Assembly: GCF_030246845.1 (NCBI RefSeq)
Contig: NZ_CP126889.1
Coordinates: 5,327,001 to 5,391,000 of the forward strand
Source of the DNA: Enhydrobacter sp.
GTDB taxonomy: Bacteria; Pseudomonadota; Alphaproteobacteria; Reyranellales; Reyranellaceae
DNA: 64,000 bases
Direction of reading: 5' to 3'
Part shown: piece after piece, positions 59,002 to 64,000 of the stretch
Position numbering within the stretch: position 1 is the stretch's first letter
Layout: every line of letters starts with the position of its first letter
Made by a program: the position numbers and the translations under genes
Notes under the pieces: generated by a model
The model's input: the letters and a program-made list of their open reading frames with translations, nothing else
Told to the model about the DNA's origin: nothing
Databases searched by the model: none

Positions 59002-61337
59002 TGATGGTTTCGATTTCATTCTCCTCTCCCCCGCTAGGGGGAGAGGGACACGAGAAACCCGCCCGGATCGGCCAGCCGATCACCCGGCGCGAGGATCGGC
59101 GGTTCCTCACGGGGCGCGGGCGCTATGCGGCCAACACGGCGTCGGCCGAGGCGCTGGCCGTGCTGTTCGTGCGCTCGCCGCACGCGCATGCGCGCATCGC
59201 CGGCATCGACAAGAAGGCAGCGCTCGCCGCGCCGGGCGTCGCGGCGATCTACAGTGCCGAAGACACGGCCGCCGACAGGCTCGGCCATCTGCCGGCCATC
59301 AGCGAGATCAAGGATGCCGAGGGCCGGCGCCATCGCGAGCCGCCGCATCTGCCGATGCCGGTGGGCAAGGTGCGCCATGTCGGCGATATCGTGGCGATGG
59401 TCGTGGCCGGAACGCTCGACCAGGCGCGCGACGCCGCCGAGCTGCTGGCGATCGACTACGAGGAACTGCCGGCCGTCGTGACGGTGGCACAGGCGCTCGC
59501 GCCCGGGGCGCCGCTGCTGCACGAGGAGGCGCCGGGCAACCTCATGTGCCGCTGGAGCCGGGGCGATGCGGCCGCGACCGATGCCGCCTTCGCCGGGGCC
59601 GCGCACGTCACCAAGCTCGCGATCCGCTCGCCGCGCCAGATCGTGCACTATCTGGAGCCGCGTTCGGCCTGGTCGGCCTACGACGACGCCGACGACGTCG
59701 TCACCCTCACACTTTCCTCCCAGGGCGTGCAGATCCCGCACCGGCTGCTGTGCGAGCACGTGCTGGGCGTGCCCAGGGACAAGCTCAGGCTGATCACCGA
59801 GGATGTGGGCGGCGGCTTCGGCCCGAAATATCCGCTCTATACCGAGGCGGCGCTGATCGCCTGGGCGACGCGCAAGCTCGGCCGCGGCCTGCGCTGGAGC
59901 TGCGAGCGCTCCGAGCTCGCGATCGCCGACACCCATGCCCGCGATCTCGTCGCCTCGGCCGAGCTGGCGCTCGACGCGGACGGCCGGTTCCTCGGCGTGC
60001 GCGTGAAGGCCGAGGCCAATTTCGGCGCCTATGTGTCGATGTTCGCGCCCTCGATCCCGACCACCGGCCTCGCCAAGGTGATCTCCGGCCTCTATCGCAT
60101 CCCGGCGATCCGCGTCGACTTCGACTGCGCCTTCACCAACACCGTGCCGGTCGATGCCATCCGCGGCGCCGGAAAGCCGGAAGCGCTGTTCCTGCTCGAG
60201 CGGCTGGTCGATCTCGCCGCCCACGAGACCGGGCGCACCCCGGCCGAGCTGCGCCGGCTCAACCTGCTGAAGCCCGAGGACATGCCCTACAAGGCGGCGA
60301 CCGGCTACACCTACGACGCGGCCGATTGCGTGCGGCTGTTGGAGGCCGCGCTCGGGGCCGCCGACGAGCCCGGCTTCGCCGCGCGGCGCGCCGAAAGCGA
60401 GGCGCGGGGGCTGAGGCGCGGCCTCGGCCTCTCCTGCCACCTGCACGGAACCGGCGGCATCGCCGACGAGCACACGATCGTGCATGTCGAGGCCGAGCGG
60501 CTGGTCGCCAAGGTCGGCACGCAGAGCCAGGGCCAGGGGCACGAGACGGTGTTCGCGCAGATCCTGTCGGCCGCGCTCGGCGTGCCGGTCGAGAGGATCG
60601 AAATCCGTCAGGGCGACACGGGCACGATTCCCCATGGCGGCGGCACCGGCGGTTCCTCCTCCACCATCATCAGCGGCACCACGCTCAGGCGCGCCGCCGA
60701 CGTCGTGATCCAGCGCGGCCGCGATCTCGCCGCCGAGCGGCTGGAGACGGCGCCGCAGGACATCGCCTTCCGTGACGGCGTCTTCGAGGTTGTCGGCACC
60801 GACCGGCGCATCGGGCTGTTCGAGCTGGCGGCGTGGCGGCCGTTCGACGGCGACGCCGTGTTCGCCGACAAGATCGAGTCCTATCCGACCGGCGTCATGG
60901 TCTGCGAGGTCGAGGTCGATCCCGAGACCGGCGAAACCCGGATCGACCGCTTCACGGCGGTGGCCGACTGCGGCGTGGTGGTCAATCCGCGGCTGCTCGC
61001 GGGACAGATGCATGGCGGCATGACACAGGGCACCGGCAATGCGCTGATGGAGGAAGCGGTCTACGACGAGGCGACCGGCCAGCTCCTGACCGGCACCCTG
61101 ATGGACTATGCCCTGCCGCGCGCCGACGAGGTGCCGAATTTCCATGTCGAGACCATCGGCACGCCCTCGCCCAACAACTTCATGGGCTTCAAGGGCGTGG
61201 GCGAGCTGCCGGCCAACGGCGCCCCGGCCGCCGTCGCCAACGCCGTGCTCGATGCCCTGCATCCGCTCGGCGTGCGCCACCTCGACATGCCGCTCACGCC
61301 GCACAAGGTGTGGCGGGCATTGCGGCAAAGGCCCTGA
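59001..61337 (+). CDS. Xanthine dehydrogenase/CoxL-family molybdopterin-binding subunit
   Basis: 778-residue large subunit of a molybdenum hydroxylase. Domain a/b: GQPITRREDRRFLTGRGRYAAN, then VGGGFGPKYPLYTE (about 269), GQGHETVFAQIL (about 511) and the catalytic Glu in FKGVGELPANGAPAA (about 734). The CO-dehydrogenase active-site Cys loop is not evident, so the substrate is another aldehyde or heterocycle. No adjacent FeS (CoxS) or FAD (CoxM) genes. The first ~18 codons encode a perfect DNA hairpin rather than conserved protein; the true start may be uncertain. Confidence 0.88.
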   Translation: MMVSISFSSPPLGGEGHEKPARIGQPITRREDRRFLTGRGRYAANTASAEALAVLFVRSPHAHARIAGIDKKAALAAPGVAAIYSAEDTAADRLGHLPAISEIKDAEGRRHREPPHLPMPVGKVRHVGDIVAMVVAGTLDQARDAAELLAIDYEELPAVVTVAQALAPGAPLLHEEAPGNLMCRWSRGDAAATDAAFAGAAHVTKLAIRSPRQIVHYLEPRSAWSAYDDADDVVTLTLSSQGVQIPHRLLCEHVLGVPRDKLRLITEDVGGGFGPKYPLYTEAALIAWATRKLGRGLRWSCERSELAIADTHARDLVASAELALDADGRFLGVRVKAEANFGAYVSMFAPSIPTTGLAKVISGLYRIPAIRVDFDCAFTNTVPVDAIRGAGKPEALFLLERLVDLAAHETGRTPAELRRLNLLKPEDMPYKAATGYTYDAADCVRLLEAALGAADEPGFAARRAESEARGLRRGLGLSCHLHGTGGIADEHTIVHVEAERLVAKVGTQSQGQGHETVFAQILSAALGVPVERIEIRQGDTGTIPHGGGTGGSSSTIISGTTLRRAADVVIQRGRDLAAERLETAPQDIAFRDGVFEVVGTDRRIGLFELAAWRPFDGDAVFADKIESYPTGVMVCEVEVDPETGETRIDRFTAVADCGVVVNPRLLAGQMHGGMTQGTGNALMEEAVYDEATGQLLTGTLMDYALPRADEVPNFHVETIGTPSPNNFMGFKGVGELPANGAPAAVANAVLDALHPLGVRHLDMPLTPHKVWRALRQRP
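59023..59046 (+). repeat. Perfect hairpin inside the 5' end of the molybdopterin-subunit gene
   Basis: CCTCTCCCCC-GCTA-GGGGGAGAGG, 10-base stem, resembling common C-tract dispersed repeats of high-GC proteobacteria. It could reduce translation or mark a repeat inserted at the gene start. Confidence 0.6.
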
Positions 61338-61380
61338 TCCAGATCAAGGCGGCCAATGTCGCGTGCGGCGACATGGGACC

Positions 61381-61974
61381 ATGTCACGAGCAGCCCGCCA
61401 CGTCCTGATTCTGAACGGCCACCCCGATGCCAGGAGCAAAGGTCTCTGTCACGCTCTCGCCGAAGCCTATGCCGAGGGCGCACGCCAGGCCGGCAGGTCC
61501 GTGCAACGGATCGATGTTGCCGGACTCGACTTCGGTTTCGTCGCCTCGCAGGCCGAATTCGAGAAAGGCACGCCGCCAAGCGCTGTCGTCTGCGCACAGG
61601 AGCAGATCCGGCGGGCCGACCATATCGTCGTGATCTTTCCGCTCTGGCTCGGCGACATGCCGGCAAAACTCAAGGCCTTTCTCGAGCAGGCGTTGCGGCC
61701 GGGCTTCGCCTTCACCTACCGGCCGAGCGGATTTCCGATCAAGCATCTCAAGGGAAAATCCGCCCGGATCATCGTCACCATGGGCATGCCGGCGTTCGTC
61801 TATCGCTGGTTCTTCCGGGCGCACGGACTCAAGAACCTCGAGCGCAACATCCTGCGCTTCGTCGGATTCTCGCCGGTCCGCGCCACCCTGCTCGGCAGCG
61901 TCGGCAGCAGCGGCAAAGCGGCCATCGAGCGGCGCCTGGCAGAGGTCAGGGAACTCGGCCGACGCGGTCTTTAG
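61381..61974 (+). CDS. NAD(P)H-dependent oxidoreductase, flavodoxin-like fold
   Basis: 197-residue flavoprotein of the NQO1/MdaB-like family. HVLILNGHPDARSKGLCHALAEAYAEGA binds FMN/FAD phosphate, IVVIFPLWLGDMPAKLKAFLEQAL is the second loop. Reduces quinones or nitro compounds with NAD(P)H. Start at ATG 61381; ATG 61372 is in frame. Ends overlap cbpM by four bases, convergently. Confidence 0.88.
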   Translation: MSRAARHVLILNGHPDARSKGLCHALAEAYAEGARQAGRSVQRIDVAGLDFGFVASQAEFEKGTPPSAVVCAQEQIRRADHIVVIFPLWLGDMPAKLKAFLEQALRPGFAFTYRPSGFPIKHLKGKSARIIVTMGMPAFVYRWFFRAHGLKNLERNILRFVGFSPVRATLLGSVGSSGKAAIERRLAEVRELGRRGL

Positions 61975-62300
61975 CGCTCGGCGAGCCGTCGCAGGGCCGC
62001 GGCGATGGCATCGCGCGTCGCGGACGGCTGCTCGGCGATGGCCCTGGCGAGCAGGCCGAGCTCGGCGCGCAGCGTGTGGACCTGGTCGACGAGCCCCATC
62101 ACCGTCTCGGCGGTATCGTCATCGAGGCCGATATCGTCCACCAGCTCGGCCAGCAGCTGCGCGCGCGCCACGTCGATCGGCTCGAAGCGCCAGGCCTCGG
62201 CCGCCCCTGCCGGACGCAACAGCCCGCGCGCCACCCAGCGCTCGACATGGATCACGGTGAGGCGCCGGTTCAGCCGCAGGAGCTCGTCGAGGCTCGTCAT
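61971..62300 (-). CDS. cbpM: Chaperone modulatory protein CbpM-like
   Basis: 109-residue MerR-like helical protein: TSLDELLRLNRRLTVIHVERWVARGLLRPAG, then DIGLDDDTAETVMGLVDQVHTLRAELGLL. It inhibits the J-protein CbpA in E. coli. ATGA overlap with the upstream cbpA-like gene gives the classic pair. Confidence 0.85.
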   Translation of the reverse strand: MTSLDELLRLNRRLTVIHVERWVARGLLRPAGAAEAWRFEPIDVARAQLLAELVDDIGLDDDTAETVMGLVDQVHTLRAELGLLARAIAEQPSATRDAIAAALRRLAER

Positions 62301-63250
62301 GTGAAGGACTCCATCGCCTTGCGCGGGTCGTAGGCGCGGCCGGCCTCCCACGACTGCAGGAACTCTTTCAGCTTGTCGTCGGGCTGGTCGGGCAGGACGA
62401 CCTTGAGCTTCACGTACTGGTCGCCCCGCTGCCCCGACTTGCGGTCGAGCAGCCCGCGGCCCTTGAGCCGCAGCGATGCGCCGGTGTTCGAGCCCGCCGG
62501 CACGTTCAGCATCACCGGCCCGCCGACCGTCGGCACCCGCACCTTGCCGCCCAGCACCGCCTCGCTGAGCGTCACCGGCAGGTCGACGTGGATGTCGTTG
62601 TCGCGCGCCTCGAAGAAGGCATGCGGCTGCACGCGGATCTCGACATAGGCATCGCCCGCCGGCCGGCCCTTGGAGCCCGGCATGCCCTGCCCCTTCAGCC
62701 TGAGCGTCTGGCCGTCGGTCGCGCCCTCGGGAATGTCGATGTCGAGCGTGCGCCCGTTCGGCAGGTTCACCCGCTGCTTGCCGCCGCGCGCCGCCACCAG
62801 GAACGGCACCGAAAGCGTGTAGGTGACGGGCAGGCCGCTCATGTCGAAGCCTTCGAAGCTCTCGCCTCCCCCACCGCCGGCGCCGAAGTCGAAGCCGCGG
62901 CGCTGGCCGAACATCTCGGAGAAGATGCCGCCCATGTCGACGAATTCCTCCTGGCCGCCCGAGCGGCGGTACTTGGCGCCGCCCATGCCGCCGGCCTGAT
63001 CGCGGTAGAAGCCGCGCGGCGGCATCTCCTGGCCGCTGGCGTCGATCTCGCCCGCGTCGAAGCGCCGGCGCTTTTCGGCATCGGACAGCAGGTCGTTGGC
63101 CTGGGCGATCTCCTTGAATTTCGCTTCGGCGACCTTGTCGCCCGGGTTGAGGTCGGGATGGTGCTTCTTGGCGAGCTTGCGGAAGGCCTTGCGGATCTCG
63201 TCCTCCGAGGCCGTCCGAGGCACGCCCAGCACCTCGTAGGGGTCTTTCAT
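62297..63250 (-). CDS. cbpA: DnaJ-family co-chaperone CbpA-like
   Basis: 317-residue J-protein: DPYEVLGVPRTASEDEIRKAFRKLAKKHHPDLNPG with the HPD motif, a G/F-rich linker, no zinc finger, and two C-terminal substrate-binding domains (VNLPNGRTLDIDIPEGATDGQTLRLKGQG; VDLPVTLSEAVLGGKVRVPT). Stimulates DnaK and may bind curved DNA. Confidence 0.93.
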   Translation of the reverse strand: MKDPYEVLGVPRTASEDEIRKAFRKLAKKHHPDLNPGDKVAEAKFKEIAQANDLLSDAEKRRRFDAGEIDASGQEMPPRGFYRDQAGGMGGAKYRRSGGQEEFVDMGGIFSEMFGQRRGFDFGAGGGGGESFEGFDMSGLPVTYTLSVPFLVAARGGKQRVNLPNGRTLDIDIPEGATDGQTLRLKGQGMPGSKGRPAGDAYVEIRVQPHAFFEARDNDIHVDLPVTLSEAVLGGKVRVPTVGGPVMLNVPAGSNTGASLRLKGRGLLDRKSGQRGDQYVKLKVVLPDQPDDKLKEFLQSWEAGRAYDPRKAMESFT

Positions 63251-63271
63251 GCCGCAGGATGTCGTGATGTT

Positions 63272-64000
63272 TCAGGCAGTTGCAAGGCCTCTGTGCTGCA
63301 GCGCGTCGGCGAACAGCCGGTATTTCACCGCGTCCACCGACAGCTCGCGACCCCAGTTCACGAGGTCGCGCCACGGATCGTTGAGCTTGCCGAGGCCGGA
63401 GACGACGGCCACCACCGTGCCGAGCTGGAGGCGGTCGTCGAGCACGAACAGGCCGCCCACGCCCAGGGCCACGGCGACCGCGAGATGGTGCATGAAGTTC
63501 ATGGCGAGGTTCATGCTGAACTTGATCCTGTAGATACCCATGTTCAGCGCAAAGACACGCTCGATGCGGTCCTCCTCCGGCGCGCCGCTCTCGACGATGT
63601 CGCCGCCGACGTGGCGGATGGTGCGGATGCGGGCGCCGGCGCGGCGATTGATGGCGCGCTGCATCGGCGGGACGAACAGCATCTGCGGACCCAGCAGACC
63701 GAGGCTCAGCACCAGCGTCCACGGCTCGATATAGGCCATGTAGCCCACCACGCTGACCAGGGTGCCGAGCTGCATCAGCGGCTCGGAGATCGCCATACCG
63801 ACGAAGCCGCCGATCGGCTCGGCCTCGGCCACCACCATCGCCGCATGCGTGCCGGTCTCGCCGTCGTCCCTGGCCGGTGCAGGATTGGCTGCCGCGGGTT
63901 CGCCCTCGTCCAGCGTGCACAGCGTCTTGCGCAGGGTGCGGACCGCATCCTCGCTCACCCAGCTACGATAGACATTCAGCGCGAGCTTCAGCCCCTGCTC
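63272..64000 (-). CDS. ABC transporter transmembrane protein without ATPase domain (partial, 5' end outside)
   Basis: At least 243 residues, open to the window edge. LKLALNVYRSWVSEDAVRTLRKTLC resembles ABC exporter membrane domains (ABC_membrane, PF00664). Membrane stretches run through MAISEPLMQLGTLVSVVGYMAYIEPWTLVLSLGLLG and FMHHLAVAVALGVGGLFVL. The gene stops at LATA before any Walker A or signature, so the nucleotide-binding domain is missing. Confidence 0.7.
   Translation of the reverse strand, partial: EQGLKLALNVYRSWVSEDAVRTLRKTLCTLDEGEPAAANPAPARDDGETGTHAAMVVAEAEPIGGFVGMAISEPLMQLGTLVSVVGYMAYIEPWTLVLSLGLLGPQMLFVPPMQRAINRRAGARIRTIRHVGGDIVESGAPEEDRIERVFALNMGIYRIKFSMNLAMNFMHHLAVAVALGVGGLFVLDDRLQLGTVVAVVSGLGKLNDPWRDLVNWGRELSVDAVKYRLFADALQHRGLATA

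Overview
The window is about 64 kb of high-GC DNA with alphaproteobacterial gene content: a yajC-secD-secF-Mth938 operon, an aapJQMP amino-acid ABC system, a CbpA/CbpM pair, many enoyl-CoA hydratases, LLM flavin oxidoreductases and solitary solute-binding proteins. The mix suggests a soil or water heterotroph of the Reyranella / Bradyrhizobium / Rhodospirillales kind. That assignment is an inference from gene content and repeat style. No tRNA, rRNA or CRISPR array was seen.

Layout. 1-3.6 kb: Sec accessory operon (minus strand). 3.7-9.1 kb: a DUF815 ATPase, an FMN-binding protein, then a MarR regulator plus thioesterase facing a reductase-SDR-diiron oxygenase operon that looks like a compact aromatic or acyl-CoA oxidation module. 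9.3-11.5 kb: a conserved gene whose 3' end is cut by an IS1380-family element with recognisable terminal inverted repeats. 11.5-18 kb: hydrolase, peptide-type binding protein, pirin, acyl-CoA synthetase alpha part, M23 peptidase. 18-23.7 kb: general amino-acid ABC transporter with a tandemly duplicated binding protein. 24-31 kb: RfbB, a peptidoglycan-binding-like membrane protein, FkbM methyltransferase, three small envelope proteins, a Bug-type binding protein and a FAD oxidoreductase. 31.5-37.9 kb: a type I secretion cassette (beta-helix/Ig/RTX substrate, ABC exporter, HlyD adaptor). 37.9-40.1 kb: two LLM oxidoreductases around a Tyr-rich lipoprotein. 40.2-44.8 kb: a tightly coupled six-gene minus-strand operon (SDR, folB, two EamA transporters, fdtA, fdtB). 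45-64 kb: assorted catabolic genes, an orphan Rieske protein facing an unknown His-rich protein, threonine aldolase joined to a molybdopterin-binding oxidase subunit, CbpM-CbpA, and a partial ABC transporter membrane protein.

The most striking non-coding signal is three families of dispersed composite inverted repeats. Family A (10 copies) is a pair of inverted ~30-base units in two topologies. Family B (4 copies) folds as an outer stem with two side hairpins, and its side stems differ between copies but mostly stay paired. Family C (1 copy) is a long inverted repeat whose two arms each carry a different perfect hairpin. They lie downstream of or between genes, often between convergent ones, and two copies of family A supply the last codons and stop of the gene they abut.
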